A program made the translations under genes and the position numbers. This document shows positions 13,800 through 22,927 of a DNA stretch of 37,566 nucleotides, one piece after another (positions within the stretch are counted from its first letter, which is position 1; each line of letters starts with the position of its first letter). The stretch spans positions 1-37,566 of the forward strand of contig JALWLU010000036.1 of the NCBI GenBank assembly GCA_026996325.1. Direction: 5' to 3'. Below the pieces are notes generated by a model. The model had not been told where the DNA came from, searched no databases, and worked only from the letters and a program-made list of their open reading frames with translations. The DNA is from Sulfurovum sp. (GTDB lineage: Bacteria; Campylobacterota; Campylobacteria; Campylobacterales; Sulfurovaceae).

Positions 13800-14055
13800 A
13801 GATCTCCTGGAGTCGAGTGCTTCAGCATCACCTTCATGCTATCTGGATAAACAATATTTGGCAGGACTGAAAATCTCCGCTTCCAAAAGAATACATATTC
13901 ACCTATTACCGAAAATGAATTTTCGGTTCCAAAAAGCTTCGGAAGTGAAAATTCATCTTCACCCTAATGCTAATTAGCCTCATGACGTTTAGCGAAGCTA
14001 TCCCACAAAAGAATTCCCGGTTCCAATAGATGACAGTAGACATACTCCCAGCTCC
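13800..14055. other. Intergenic DNA between nusA repeat and tpiA
   Basis: No coding gene is supported. The only structure noted is a 7-bp hairpin CCGAAAA-TGAA-TTTTCGG at 13909-13926. The convergent arrangement of nusA and tpiA explains the lack of promoters. Confidence 0.5.
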
Positions 14056-14745
14056 CTACTTCAATATCATCTCGGAAAAGCTCTCCACATCGAGCGATGC
14101 GGAGCCTACAAGTACACCGTCTACATTATCTATGGCTGTAATCTCCGTAATATTGGCAGGTTTTACAGAACCTCCGTAGAGCAGCGGTACGGTAACTTTA
14201 CTGCGCAGTGCGGCATGGGTCGAGGCGATGGCCTCTGTCGTTGCGGAGCGGCCTGTGCCGATGGCCCAGATAGGCTCGTAGGCGACAATCAGTTTCTCAT
14301 AGGAGAGGTCAATACCCTCAAACTGGGCGAAGAGATACGCTTTTACAGCCTCCTCTCCGGCTTCACGCACTTCCAGCGGTTCACCGATGCAGTAGATGAT
14401 CTCGAAGCCATGCTCTTTGAAAAAAGAGAACTTCTTTGCCACCATCTCCTGCGATTCGCCCAGTAGTTCACGCCGTTCACTGTGGCCGATGAGAATGGTT
14501 CTTATGTCAAACTCTTCGAGCTGTTCGAGGCCGATTTCTCCTGTAACCGCACCGTTTTGTACCGGATAGGCATTCTGTGCACCTACGGTGAAATCTCCCT
14601 CGTAACGGTCAAGTGCCGTTGCGGGAGGAAAGACCATCACACGGTCTTCCGCACGTTTGGGAGCAATTGTCTTGGCCAGCTGTTTCAGGTAGGCGGCAGT
14701 CGAACTGCGCGTATGGTTGGTTTTGAAGTTGGCTGCAAAGATCAT
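14056..14745 (-). CDS. tpiA: Triosephosphate isomerase TpiA
   Basis: It interconverts dihydroxyacetone phosphate and glyceraldehyde 3-phosphate. All catalytic residues are visible: N6 and K8 (AANFKTN), H88 (IGHSERR) and E157 (AYEPIWAIGTG), with the phosphate-binding LYGGSVKP near the end. At 229 residues it is shorter than the usual 250, as in Campylobacter. It is the last gene of gap-pgk-tpiA, starting 8 bp after the pgk stop codon. Confidence 0.97.
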   Translation of the reverse strand: MIFAANFKTNHTRSSTAAYLKQLAKTIAPKRAEDRVMVFPPATALDRYEGDFTVGAQNAYPVQNGAVTGEIGLEQLEEFDIRTILIGHSERRELLGESQEMVAKKFSFFKEHGFEIIYCIGEPLEVREAGEEAVKAYLFAQFEGIDLSYEKLIVAYEPIWAIGTGRSATTEAIASTHAALRSKVTVPLLYGGSVKPANITEITAIDNVDGVLVGSASLDVESFSEMILK

Positions 14746-14753
14746 CGCAGTAC

Positions 14754-15950
14754 CTAATTCTCAAGCGCTTCGATACCGGGAAGTGTCTCGCCCTCGATCA
14801 GCTTCAGGCTCGCACCGCCGCCGGTACTGACGAAGGTCATCTCATCTACATCCCCGGCACGCTGTGCCACATCTGCCGTATCTCCCCCACCGACAATTGT
14901 CGTTGCGTGGGTCTCGGCAATGTGATGCGACATCATAATGCTTCCTTTGGAGAATTTGTCCATCTCGTAGACACCCATCGGGCCGTTCCACATGATCGTC
15001 TGGGCATCGTTAAGTACCTCTCTGAAGAGTCTGGAAGATGCCGGACCGGTATCGAGCCCCATCCAGTCATGAGGGATCTCCTGTGACGGCAGGTACTTCA
15101 CTGCCGTATTCTCCGAAAACTCTGGAGCGACAACGAAGTCAACCGGAAGGTAGAACTTCACACCGAGCGAGTGGGCTTTCTCCATAATATCTCTTGCCTC
15201 ATCCAGCAAGTCGTCCTCTACCAGTGATTTGCCGATCTCATAACCCTGCGCTTTGAGGAATGTAAAGGCCATTCCACCGCCGATGATGACCTTGTCGACT
15301 TTATGAATGAGGTTCGTAATCGCCTGAAGCTTTCCGGAAACCTTGGAGCCTCCAACAACCGCGACAAATGGACGGACAGGATTTTCAAGCACTTTACTGA
15401 AGAAGTTGACCTCTTTGCTCAGCAGGAACCCTGCCGCTTTGTGCTCTCTGTCGAAAAACTTGGTGATCGCATAGATGGAGGCGTGCTTTCTGTGGCAGGC
15501 ACCGAATGCATCGTTGACATAGATATCTGCAAAAGAGGCAAGCTCCTTGGCAAACGCTTCGTCGTTTTTGGTTTCACCCGCTTCAAACCGGAGATTCTCC
15601 AGAAGCAGGATATCTCCCGCTTCCAGCTTGTCCGCTTTCGCTTTGGCATCGGGGCCTACGACATCTTCTGCCATATAAAGCTCGTTCTTGATCTTCAACA
15701 GCGTATGCAGACGCTTGGCTACAGGTTTGAGTGAGTACTTCTCCTCGAACTTGCCGGGCTCCGGACGTTCGAAGTGCGATGCGAGGATGATCTTGCAGTC
15801 ACGGTCGATACAGTAGCGGATCGTCGGCAGTGCCGCGCGGATACGGCGGTCGTCGGTGATGTTGCCAAACTCATCCTTTGGCACGTTGAAATCACAACGG
15901 ATAAAAACACGTTTGCCTTCGATATCGATATCTTTGAGGGTTCTGAGCAT
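14754..15950 (-). CDS. pgk: Phosphoglycerate kinase Pgk
   Basis: It transfers phosphate between 1,3-bisphosphoglycerate and ADP. The 398-residue monomer shows the N-terminal [67 protein letters not shown] and the C-terminal [13 protein letters not shown] and [13 protein letters not shown] motifs. It starts with AGGAAAG before ATG 15950 and follows gap by 12 bp. In an autotroph the enzyme would run mainly in the gluconeogenic direction (inference). Confidence 0.98.
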   Translation of the reverse strand: MLRTLKDIDIEGKRVFIRCDFNVPKDEFGNITDDRRIRAALPTIRYCIDRDCKIILASHFERPEPGKFEEKYSLKPVAKRLHTLLKIKNELYMAEDVVGPDAKAKADKLEAGDILLLENLRFEAGETKNDEAFAKELASFADIYVNDAFGACHRKHASIYAITKFFDREHKAAGFLLSKEVNFFSKVLENPVRPFVAVVGGSKVSGKLQAITNLIHKVDKVIIGGGMAFTFLKAQGYEIGKSLVEDDLLDEARDIMEKAHSLGVKFYLPVDFVVAPEFSENTAVKYLPSQEIPHDWMGLDTGPASSRLFREVLNDAQTIMWNGPMGVYEMDKFSKGSIMMSHHIAETHATTIVGGGDTADVAQRAGDVDEMTFVSTGGGASLKLIEGETLPGIEALEN

Positions 15951-15962
15951 CTTCTTTCCTTC

Positions 15963-16958
15963 CTATTTTTTGCTAATGTGTACGGCCATGTCGACCAGTC
16001 GGCAGGAGTATCCCCACTCGTTGTCGTACCAGGAGAGTACCTTAACCATCTTCTCACCGATCACCTGAATGGTATCGAGCGGCACGACGGTACTGAGTTC
16101 TTCACCTACGAAATCCTGTGAGACGCGGTACTCCTCATCGACACCAAGAATCCCCTTGTGCGACCCCTCTGCAGCCATCTTGAACGCCGCTTTGACCACC
16201 TCTTCGGTGACACTCTGCTTGAGTGTCACTGTCAGGTCCACCATCGACACATCGGCGGTAGGGACACGTACCGCCTGTCCGTTGAGCTTTCCTGCAAGGC
16301 TTGGCAGCACTTTCGAGATCGCCTTAGCCGCGCCTGTGGATGTCGGCACGAGGTTGGTCGCCCCGGCACGCCCTTTACGCGGATCTTTTTTGTGTTTTGC
16401 ATCGAGAATCGGCTGCGAGGAGGTGTAGGAGTGGATCGTCGTCATGAGCCCATGCTCGATACCGAACGCATCGTCGAGCACCTTGGCGACCGGCGCCAGA
16501 CCGTTTGTGGTACACGACGCATTGGAGACGATAGGCTCTCCCGCATAATCATCGGCATTGGCACCGATAACAAATGTGGGCGTGTCATCTTTGGCAGGTG
16601 CTGAGAAGAGCACCTTTTTAATGCCGTTGTCAAGGTAGGGCTGTACACTCTCCTGCGTCAGGAAAGCACCGGTACACTCCAGAACCAGCTCTGCACCGTA
16701 GTCGGCAAAGTTGAGTTTGGCAGGGTCACGCTTGGAGAGAATCTTCGCCTTGTCGTTTCCAATACTGAGATAGCCGTCGCTGACCTTGACATCTTTACGG
16801 GTACCGTGTACGGAGTCGTACTTCACGTTGTACTCGAGCATCTGCTCGGTACCGCTGGCATTGACCGCTACCAGTTCAATATCGTCTCTGTCGGCAATGA
16901 TGCGGGCCACACATCTTCCGATCCTTCCCAGTCCGTTTATCGCTACTTTTACTGCCAT
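15963..16958 (-). CDS. gap: Glyceraldehyde-3-phosphate dehydrogenase, type I
   Basis: The NAD(P)-dependent phosphorylating dehydrogenase of glycolysis/gluconeogenesis. The 331 residues have the nucleotide-binding GLGRIGR near the N-terminus, catalytic C149 in SNASCTTNGLAP, the activating His in TIHSYTSSQ, and YDNEWGYSCRLVDM near the C-terminus. Start ATG 16958 has AAGGA upstream. It is the first gene of the gap-pgk-tpiA operon, divergent from nadD across 131 bp that must hold both promoters; a TGCTAAAAT at 16991-16999 could be the -10 for nadD. Confidence 0.98.
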   Translation of the reverse strand: MAVKVAINGLGRIGRCVARIIADRDDIELVAVNASGTEQMLEYNVKYDSVHGTRKDVKVSDGYLSIGNDKAKILSKRDPAKLNFADYGAELVLECTGAFLTQESVQPYLDNGIKKVLFSAPAKDDTPTFVIGANADDYAGEPIVSNASCTTNGLAPVAKVLDDAFGIEHGLMTTIHSYTSSQPILDAKHKKDPRKGRAGATNLVPTSTGAAKAISKVLPSLAGKLNGQAVRVPTADVSMVDLTVTLKQSVTEEVVKAAFKMAAEGSHKGILGVDEEYRVSQDFVGEELSTVVPLDTIQVIGEKMVKVLSWYDNEWGYSCRLVDMAVHISKK

Positions 16959-17089
16959 CGTTGTCCTTCAATAACTCTTGTGGTGTAATATGCTAAAATG
17001 CGGTCAATCCGAAAGAGGGCAAACGCCTTTTCATAGCGGAACAGCGCGCATTTGAGTGTGTGCAATTTTACAGTAAATGAGGTTAGCAT

Positions 17090-17656
17090 TTGGTTAATAG
17101 CGCAGGGCTGGAAGTTGCCGTTTTCGGGGGGAGTTTTGACCCGCCCCATGCAGGGCACCAGCAGATCGTACAGGCGTGCATCTCACAGCTTGACATCGAC
17201 CGTCTGATCGTGCTGCCGGTCTACCTGAACCCGTTCAAGTCCGGTTCGCTTGCCAATGCCGACATGCGTCTGCAGTGGTGCAGGGAGCTTTTTGGCAGCC
17301 TGCCCGGTGTGACCGTCAGCGATTACGAGATACGACAGGGACGCAGTGTTAAAACAGCCGAGAGCATCAGGCACTTCCAGAAGCTCTACCGTGTCAAGTA
17401 CCTTGTCATCGGAGCTGACAACCTGTCAACATTGACACAGTGGCACGACTTCGAGTGGCTCAACGAACAGATCACATGGGTGATCGTAAGCCGTCCGGGC
17501 TACGACATAGAGACAGACGCACTGCGTAACTGGCGTCTGGTTACGCTCAATGTCCCTGTCAGCTCTTCGCAGATACGGCAGGAGCAGGATCTAAGCAGCA
17601 TTGACACAAAAATTGCACCCTCTGTCAAAGAGATATTAAAAGGAAATGACATATGA
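17090..17656 (+). CDS. nadD: Nicotinate-nucleotide adenylyltransferase NadD
   Basis: It makes deamido-NAD from nicotinate mononucleotide and ATP. The 188-residue protein has the nucleotidyltransferase signature GGSFDPPHAGH at residues 13-23, KYLVIGADNLSTLTQWHDF and the C-terminal VSSSQIRQ. The start is TTG at 17090, supported by GAGG at 17079-17082, seven bases upstream, and by lack of an ATG before the conserved core. It overlaps rsfS by 4 bp (ATGA), a common pairing. Confidence 0.95.
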   Translation: MVNSAGLEVAVFGGSFDPPHAGHQQIVQACISQLDIDRLIVLPVYLNPFKSGSLANADMRLQWCRELFGSLPGVTVSDYEIRQGRSVKTAESIRHFQKLYRVKYLVIGADNLSTLTQWHDFEWLNEQITWVIVSRPGYDIETDALRNWRLVTLNVPVSSSQIRQEQDLSSIDTKIAPSVKEILKGNDI

Positions 17657-18000
17657 CCATAGAAGAGAGAATAGAAACCATCGTCAACGTACTTGACGAG
17701 AAAAAAGCGGAAGAGATCGAAGTGTTCAACCTCGATGACGCAGACTACATCGCAGACCGCGTCGTCATTGCCAACTCGCTCAACCTCAAACATACCCAGG
17801 CGCTCTTTGACCAGCTCAAAGAGGCGCTCAAGCCAAAGGGAGAGACCTTCCTGCACGCCGATACAAGCGACGAGTGGGTCGTAGCGGATTTGGGAGATAT
17901 TCTGGTGCACATCATGATCCCAGAGTACCGCCAGCGCTACAGCCTCGAGCAGTTCCTGAGCGAACTGGTAGAGAACCAGAAAAAGGCCAAAGAGGCGTAA
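17653..18000 (+). CDS. rsfS: Ribosome silencing factor RsfS
   Basis: RsfS binds L14 on the large subunit and blocks subunit joining in starvation. The 115 residues cover the family core: KKAEEIEVFNLDD, ADRVVIANSLNLKHTQAL, WVVADLGDILVHIMIPEYRQRYSLEQF. It is translationally coupled to nadD through ATGA. The downstream hairpin 18023-18040 probably ends the transcript. Confidence 0.95.
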   Translation: MTIEERIETIVNVLDEKKAEEIEVFNLDDADYIADRVVIANSLNLKHTQALFDQLKEALKPKGETFLHADTSDEWVVADLGDILVHIMIPEYRQRYSLEQFLSELVENQKKAKEA

Positions 18001-18022
18001 GCAAACCGCTTCTGCATTGTCA

Positions 18023-18040
18023 CTCCTGCCAATGCAGGAG
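18023..18040. terminator. Bidirectional hairpin between rsfS and a convergent gene
   Basis: CTCCTGC-CAAT-GCAGGAG, a perfect 7-bp stem between convergent genes. It resembles half of the two-hairpin dispersed repeat (GTCACTCCTGC), so it may be a repeat remnant acting as terminator. Confidence 0.5.
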
Positions 18041-18057
18041 AGTTGATACCAAACTTT

Positions 18058-18399
18058 CTAAAAGAGCGAACCCCACACATCCTCATAGCGTGACCCCTGC
18101 AGCAGTGAAAGTGCCACAAAAAGCACGATCGTAACCACCGGAGAGAAGATCAGCCACCAGAGATACCTGTCTCTAAAGAGATAGTAGAGCAGTCCCAGCC
18201 ATGCAAAGACGATCAGCACGATATGGGCAAGAAAGAGCGGAATGATAGGGCGTGTGATGTTGCCCATGATCCCAAGCGAGATCAGCACGATGAAGCTCAA
18301 CAGTGCAATCAGCAGTTTTTTGCCGTCCCTGTTCCTGCTGTAGAGAAGAAATATCAATCCGAACGTAAGCAGTATAGCAAGAATCAAAAGTGCTTTCAT
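18058..18399 (-). CDS. Small membrane protein of unknown function
   Basis: A 113-residue protein with four predicted membrane segments: LLILAILLTFGLIFLLY, LLIALLSFIVLISLGIM, PLFLAHIVLIVFAWLGLLYY and WLIFSPVVTIVLFVALSL. I do not recognise the family. ATG 18399 is chosen over the upstream start because AGGAAGAT lies just before it and the protein then begins MKALLILAIL. It lies 45 bp after argS on the same strand... reading minus-strand order, it is downstream of argS start region and convergent with rsfS. Nothing points to a function. Confidence 0.65.
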   Translation of the reverse strand: MKALLILAILLTFGLIFLLYSRNRDGKKLLIALLSFIVLISLGIMGNITRPIIPLFLAHIVLIVFAWLGLLYYLFRDRYLWWLIFSPVVTIVLFVALSLLQGSRYEDVWGSLF

Positions 18400-18444
18400 A
18401 ATATCTTCCTCTCCGTAGCGGTATGACAATGTGTCAGGAAATAT

Positions 18445-20142
18445 TTAGAGTCTGTCGACCACCTGTATGCCGAGTATAGCCAGTCCCTGCTTAATGCTTT
18501 TTGCCGTCAGGTCCGCCAGCATCAGACGGGAAAGCCGTGTACGCTCATCGACACCCTCTTTGAGTATCGGATTGCGCTCGTAAAAACGCATAAAGAGCGT
18601 TACCAGCTCGTAGAGATAGGTCGTAATCTGGTTGGGAGCCGCATCTTCTGCCGCCTTGTTGAGCACATCTTCAAAACGCAGCAGCATCACCGCCAGCTTG
18701 TGCTCGAGCTCGTCACCGATGACGATCTCTCCCTCTATTTCCTTTCCGTATTTGCGGAAGATACTCTGAATCCGCGCATAGGCGTACTGCATATAGAGCG
18801 ACGTATTCCCCTCGAACGAGAGCATCTTGTCCCAGTCGAAGATGTAGTTAGATTCGCGGTTGATTGCAAGGTCGGCATACTTCACCGCACCGATTCCCAC
18901 GATACGCGCGATCTTCTCCAGCTCCGCTTCGCTGTAGTTCTCCTTAGAAGTGATCGCCGCCTTGGCACGCACCACCGCCTCATCGAGCAGGTCGATCAGC
19001 TTGACTGTCCCGCCGTCACGTGTCTTGAACGGTTTGCCGCTTTTGTCCATCATCGTTCCGAATGCCACATGCTCAAGCTTGACATCTTCGGGCACGAAGC
19101 CCGCTTCCTTGGCAACACGGAATACCTGCTTGAAGTGTCCGCTCTGGCGCGCATCGACCACATAGCTGATACGCTTGGCACCAAGCACGTTCGCACGGTA
19201 GTAGAGTGCCGCAAGGTCGGTCGTGGCATAGAGGTAACCTCCGTCACTTTTACGGACGATCACCGGCACCTCATCACCCTCGAGGAAGACACACTGTGCA
19301 CCGTCGCTCTCTTTGAGCATACCTGCCTTGTCTAGATCTTCGACAACCTTGACGAGGGTTTCATTGTAGAAACTCTCCGCCCGTACATCCTCACGACTCA
19401 GGTTGACATCGAGCTTCTCATACACCTCTTCACAGTGGCCCAGGGAGATATCGATGAACTTCTTCCAGAGCGTCAGACAGTGTGCGTCACCGCTCTGGAT
19501 CTTGACGACATATTCACGTGCCTTGTTGGCAAACGTTTCATCCGCATCGAAACGGCCCTTGGCATCTTTATAGAACTGTTCAAGGTCTTTGAGCGATCCG
19601 TTGCCCTCCTCTCCCATCTCTTCGAGGTAGGCGATGAGCATACCAAACTGCGTTCCCCAGTCACCGATGTGGTTCTGGCGTATCACCTCGTCTCCAAGGA
19701 ATTCAAGTAGGTTCGCCAACGTGTCACCGATGATCGTTGAACGCAGATGTCCTACATGCATCTGCTTGGCCATATTGGGGCCGGAGTAGTCCACAACCGC
19801 TTTGATGGGATTCTCTTTTTTGCCGATGCCAAGCCTTTCATCCTGCTCCGCCTTTTGGCAAGAAGCAGCTATCCACTCAGGATTGAGCCAGAGGTTGATG
19901 AAACCCGGTCCCGCGATTTCAGCCTTTTGGAGCATACCGCCAGTCTCTAGGCTGTCCAGAATCGTCTGGGCGATCTGGCGGGGATTCTGCTTGAGCTGCT
20001 TGGCAAGTGCCATGGCGCCGTTGAATTGAAAGTCACCAAACTCCGGCTTGGTCGCGTCTGTCACGGTGATAGGTTCGGCTTCGATGCCGGCTTTGGCAAA
20101 CGCCTTTTTGATAAGGGTATTGACTTCTTCTTTTAGTTTCAT
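18445..20142 (-). CDS. argS: Arginyl-tRNA synthetase ArgS
   Basis: A class I synthetase that charges tRNA-Arg in the cytosol. The 565-residue protein has the N-terminal ArgS domain (PEFGDFQFNGAMALAK), the SGPNMAKQMHVGHLRSTIIG signature with HVGH at residues 129-132, the NHIGDWGTQFGMLIAYL segment, FGTMMDKSGKPFKTRDGG in the KMSKS-loop region, and a C-terminal anticodon-binding DALR domain ending in LGIQVVDRL. It follows tatA by 107 bp, a gap with two short hairpins (GTGC-rich at 20194-20207 and GGCGC/GCGCC at 20227-20239). The order poly-E, gmk, tatA, argS matches H. pylori HP0322-HP0319 from memory. Confidence 0.97.
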   Translation of the reverse strand: MKLKEEVNTLIKKAFAKAGIEAEPITVTDATKPEFGDFQFNGAMALAKQLKQNPRQIAQTILDSLETGGMLQKAEIAGPGFINLWLNPEWIAASCQKAEQDERLGIGKKENPIKAVVDYSGPNMAKQMHVGHLRSTIIGDTLANLLEFLGDEVIRQNHIGDWGTQFGMLIAYLEEMGEEGNGSLKDLEQFYKDAKGRFDADETFANKAREYVVKIQSGDAHCLTLWKKFIDISLGHCEEVYEKLDVNLSREDVRAESFYNETLVKVVEDLDKAGMLKESDGAQCVFLEGDEVPVIVRKSDGGYLYATTDLAALYYRANVLGAKRISYVVDARQSGHFKQVFRVAKEAGFVPEDVKLEHVAFGTMMDKSGKPFKTRDGGTVKLIDLLDEAVVRAKAAITSKENYSEAELEKIARIVGIGAVKYADLAINRESNYIFDWDKMLSFEGNTSLYMQYAYARIQSIFRKYGKEIEGEIVIGDELEHKLAVMLLRFEDVLNKAAEDAAPNQITTYLYELVTLFMRFYERNPILKEGVDERTRLSRLMLADLTAKSIKQGLAILGIQVVDRL

Positions 20143-20249
20143 ATGTGGTTCCGAAAATTGTTAATGTTCAATATTGTTCAAGTATATGGAGGGTGCAAAA
20201 TGCACGGGAGGGGGTTTCGACGCTTGGCGCCTTGCGCCCGGCACCGTTG

Positions 20250-20477
20250 TTACGCGTTTTCTCTCTTTTTCTCTTCGCTCTTTGTCTCGACCTGTTTCTC
20301 TTCACTCTGAGCGATCTCTTTGACGTCCTCTTTCTCTTCTTCCTCTTTCATGGCACCTTTGAACTCTTTGATACCTTTACCCATTCCCTTTGCAAGTTCT
20401 GGTATTTTTTTCGCTCCGAAAAGCAGTACAACGATCGCCAATACGATCAAAAGTTCCGGCATACTTGGCATACCCAT
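20250..20477 (-). CDS. tatA: Twin-arginine translocase subunit TatA
   Basis: A 75-residue TatA/E protein: one membrane helix ([16 protein letters not shown]), the conserved hinge [21 protein letters not shown], then an amphipathic helix and a highly charged Glu/Lys tail. It forms the translocation pore of the Tat system for folded proteins. The ATG at 20477 is preferred to the TTG six bases upstream since AAAGGA precedes it by seven bases. It lies between gmk and argS on the same strand. Confidence 0.93.
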   Translation of the reverse strand: MGMPSMPELLIVLAIVVLLFGAKKIPELAKGMGKGIKEFKGAMKEEEEKEDVKEIAQSEEKQVETKSEEKKRENA

Positions 20478-20557
20478 AGTCAATCCTTTGAACTCGTTAC
20501 CGAGTGTGGTTAAAATTTGAATAATTATACTTAAATTTGTTTAAGGTCACCTCAGCC

Positions 20558-21178
20558 CTACTGCAGCCACCGGGCTATGAAAGCCTCTTCCTCTTCCCTA
20601 CTCTGTTTGAGTCTTGCGGCCTTTGCGACAATGACGAACTCTTTGGCCGCCTCTTCGACGCTGTCGTTGATGATCGTAAAGTCATATTCGCCAAGTGCCA
20701 GAATCTCCTCTTTGGCATTCTCGATACGCCGGTTGATCACTTCGTCACTGTCTGTACTCCTTGAACGCAGCCGCTGCTCAAGCTCCCTAAGTGTCGGAGG
20801 CGTGATGAACGCCGAGGTGGTGATGTCGTTCATCTTTTCCCGCACCAGCCGATGCCCCTGCACGTCGATATCGAAGATAACAAGTTTCCCTGCCTCAAGC
20901 GCCTCTCTTACCGGCTTGAGGGAGGTACCGTAGTAATTGCCATGTACCTGCGCATACTCCAGAAAGTTGCCCGCTTTGATATCCTCTTCGAACTCCTCTT
21001 TGGTAACGAAGAAGTACTCCCTGCCGTGCTGCTCACCCTCTCTTGGTGCTCTTGTTGTCGTGGAGATGGAGAAGTAGTACTCACCTATTTCGGGAGCTGC
21101 AGCATTGATAATGGTACTTTTACCCGCACCGCTTGGACCTGACAGTACCAGTATAGCACCCCTGTTCCTCCTCTCCAT
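20558..21178 (-). CDS. gmk: Guanylate kinase Gmk
   Basis: It phosphorylates GMP to GDP. The 206 residues hold the P-loop GPSGAGKS at 14-21, STTTRAPREGEQHGREYFFV (GMP-binding) and the lid and C-terminal helices with DSDEVINRRIENAKEE. Its ATG overlaps the stop of the poly-E gene by one base (TAATG), so the pair is translationally coupled. Confidence 0.97.
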   Translation of the reverse strand: MERRNRGAILVLSGPSGAGKSTIINAAAPEIGEYYFSISTTTRAPREGEQHGREYFFVTKEEFEEDIKAGNFLEYAQVHGNYYGTSLKPVREALEAGKLVIFDIDVQGHRLVREKMNDITTSAFITPPTLRELEQRLRSRSTDSDEVINRRIENAKEEILALGEYDFTIINDSVEEAAKEFVIVAKAARLKQSREEEEAFIARWLQ

Positions 21179-22041
21179 TATGCTTCATCCTTGAACTTGA
21201 TGGAGATGTGCACTTCGGCATTTTTGAGCAGCTTCCTGATCTTCTTGGGTTTCATGTTCTCGATCGCGGCAAGCAGTGCCTCTTCGAACGTAAAGACCTC
21301 CTCGTCAGCCTGCTTCTTTTTCTTCTTTTTGCGTTTCTTCTCTTTTTTCAAGGGTTCCGGCTTCTTCTCTTCGCTGCTGAGCGCTTCGATGATCTCCTGT
21401 TCGGCGACGATCTCCAGCCCGTCCTCTTCGAGTTTCTGTGTGATCACTTCGACTTTCCGTGCTTCGTAGTCTGTCTCTTCCTCCTGCAGGGGGAAGATCT
21501 CTTCATCGCTCTCTTCAAGCAGTGCTTTGATCTGGTCGATTTCGTTGCTGTCAAGTACCTTGGGAGCCTCTTCCTCATCGCTCTCCATGAGTGGAATATC
21601 GTCAGTTTCCTCTTCTGAAGCTTCCTCTTCGGAGGAGGCAAGAGGGAAGATAAAGTGCTCCTCTTGCGATACATCATCGGTCTCTTCCAAAGCGATTTCC
21701 TCAGAGACAAGTTCATTCTCCTCTACGATAGACATCTCATCAATAACCGCCTGTATCTGCGAAGGAAGAAAAGGTTTCTTGATCACACGATCAAAAGCAC
21801 CGCCTATCTCCTCTCCGCTGTCCCTGCTGGAGAAGAAAACGATCTTCTTTGTATCGAGTGCAGAGAGAAAAGCTGCCGCTTCATTGTCATAGGAGGCATC
21901 ATCGACAAAGACGATGTCGTAGGCAGTACCGCCCACTTCGGAAATAGCGGAGACTTCCCTGTAGGTAATCGTATCGTCACGCATGCAGAGGGAGACCAGA
22001 CGGGAAACCACAGGGTTGGTATTGAGCAGCAGGATATTCAT
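21178..22041 (-). CDS. Poly-E-rich protein with receiver-like N-terminus
   Basis: A 287-residue protein. Residues 1-110 look like a response-regulator receiver fold: MNILLLNTNPVVSRLVSLCM, then YDIVFVDDASYD with an acidic pair in the phosphoacceptor region, IVFFSSRDS and FDRVIKKPFLPSQIQAVI with the conserved Lys-Pro. Residues about 110-215 are very acidic, followed by a Lys run (KKEKKRKKKKKK) and a C-terminal helix pair. The gene before gmk in H. pylori (HP0322) is annotated as poly-E-rich, and this is its positional counterpart. No output DNA-binding domain is seen. ATG 22041 is preferred because GGAG lies six bases before it. Function unknown. Confidence 0.82.
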   Translation of the reverse strand: MNILLLNTNPVVSRLVSLCMRDDTITYREVSAISEVGGTAYDIVFVDDASYDNEAAAFLSALDTKKIVFFSSRDSGEEIGGAFDRVIKKPFLPSQIQAVIDEMSIVEENELVSEEIALEETDDVSQEEHFIFPLASSEEEASEEETDDIPLMESDEEEAPKVLDSNEIDQIKALLEESDEEIFPLQEEETDYEARKVEVITQKLEEDGLEIVAEQEIIEALSSEEKKPEPLKKEKKRKKKKKKQADEEVFTFEEALLAAIENMKPKKIRKLLKNAEVHISIKFKDEA

Positions 22042-22096
22042 ATAGTACTCCAAAATAGATTGTCATAATTATAGGATAAATGTGGTTAGAAAGAAG

Positions 22097-22173
22097 TGGT
22101 ACACTCTACAGGATTCGAACCTGTGACCTTCGGTACCGCAAACCGATGCTCTATCCAGCTAAGCTAAGAGTGC
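22097..22173 (-). tRNA. tRNA-Arg (GCG)
   Basis: A full cloverleaf with encoded CCA: acceptor 22167-22173 with 22101-22107 (first pair G-U), anticodon stem TCGGT/ACCGA, loop TTGCGGT with anticodon GCG (22137-22139 complemented), T arm ACAGG-TTCGAAT-CCTGT. G34 here would read CGC and CGU directly, whereas most bacteria use an ACG anticodon edited to inosine. Confidence 0.93.
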
Positions 22174-22225
22174 ACACAAGAAGTATACTGCGATATTTGG
22201 TGAGCGAATTGTAGCGAAAAAAACT

Positions 22226-22927
22226 TTACTTTTCAAGTAGTTGCATCGGACCGAAGAGTTCCAGTGCCTTTTCATTGCCTATGAAGGTATGGTTGTAGGG
22301 GTGTTCGAGCTCGACTGTTTCAAAAGCTTCAAGATCGAGTGAGCGCTTCAGTGCTTTGGCATGCGTACCGAAGAGAATCAGCTTAGGCGCATCTTCTGCC
22401 AAGGCATTGAGCAAATACTGCATGAAGGGCTGCCACGCTTTGATGTGTTTGGATGAACTCTTTTTGTCCGTAAAGATGAGGGCAGTGTTGAGCAGCAGCA
22501 CACCGTTCTTTTCGAAGTTGTGGCGGAGTTCGAGGATGGAATCTATCAAATCGCTTTTGTCAACAGTAGCGATCACATCCTGTGACGTATCGTCAATATC
22601 CAGGTCGCCACGCGCCACCAGTGCCATCTTGATGAAGTTTCGCAGCGATGTTGCACGGTTGACCTCTTTGCTCAGTCCGTTTTCGGAGAAGAGCCTATTT
22701 ACTTTTTCATCGATGAAAGCATAGCCGCCTGCACTCTCTTCTCTTGGGTAGGGGTCCTGCCCGAAGAGAATGTAGCGCACCCTGTTTCTTGGAAGGGTTT
22801 TGAACGCGTTTAGATAATTGGCTTTGTTCGGGAAATAGCCGTTGTCCGCTTCAAGAAAGGAACGGTAGTCTGCATCGAGTGCTGCGTATGCGCCTTCGAG
22901 GATCTCCTGCCAGCTATGATGGGGCAT
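22226..22927 (-). CDS. Uracil-DNA glycosylase family protein, divergent
   Basis: A 233-residue member of the uracil-DNA glycosylase superfamily. The water-activating loop reads GQDPYP at residues 56-61, followed by AGGYAFID, then LLNTALIFT and a C-terminal LILFGTHAKAL and EHPYNHTFIGNE. Canonical family 1 Ung has GQDPYH and HPSPL, so the last His of motif 1 and the Leu-loop are both different here. It probably removes uracil or another base lesion from DNA, but the exact substrate is uncertain. ATG 22927 overlaps the upstream gene by 14 bp; an upstream in-frame TTG is less likely. Confidence 0.8.
   Translation of the reverse strand: MPHHSWQEILEGAYAALDADYRSFLEADNGYFPNKANYLNAFKTLPRNRVRYILFGQDPYPREESAGGYAFIDEKVNRLFSENGLSKEVNRATSLRNFIKMALVARGDLDIDDTSQDVIATVDKSDLIDSILELRHNFEKNGVLLLNTALIFTDKKSSSKHIKAWQPFMQYLLNALAEDAPKLILFGTHAKALKRSLDLEAFETVELEHPYNHTFIGNEKALELFGPMQLLEK

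Noticed and set aside
13795-13977. 60-residue plus-strand ORF after nusA
   Set aside because: Starts inside the dispersed repeat, has no ribosome binding site and no recognisable features.
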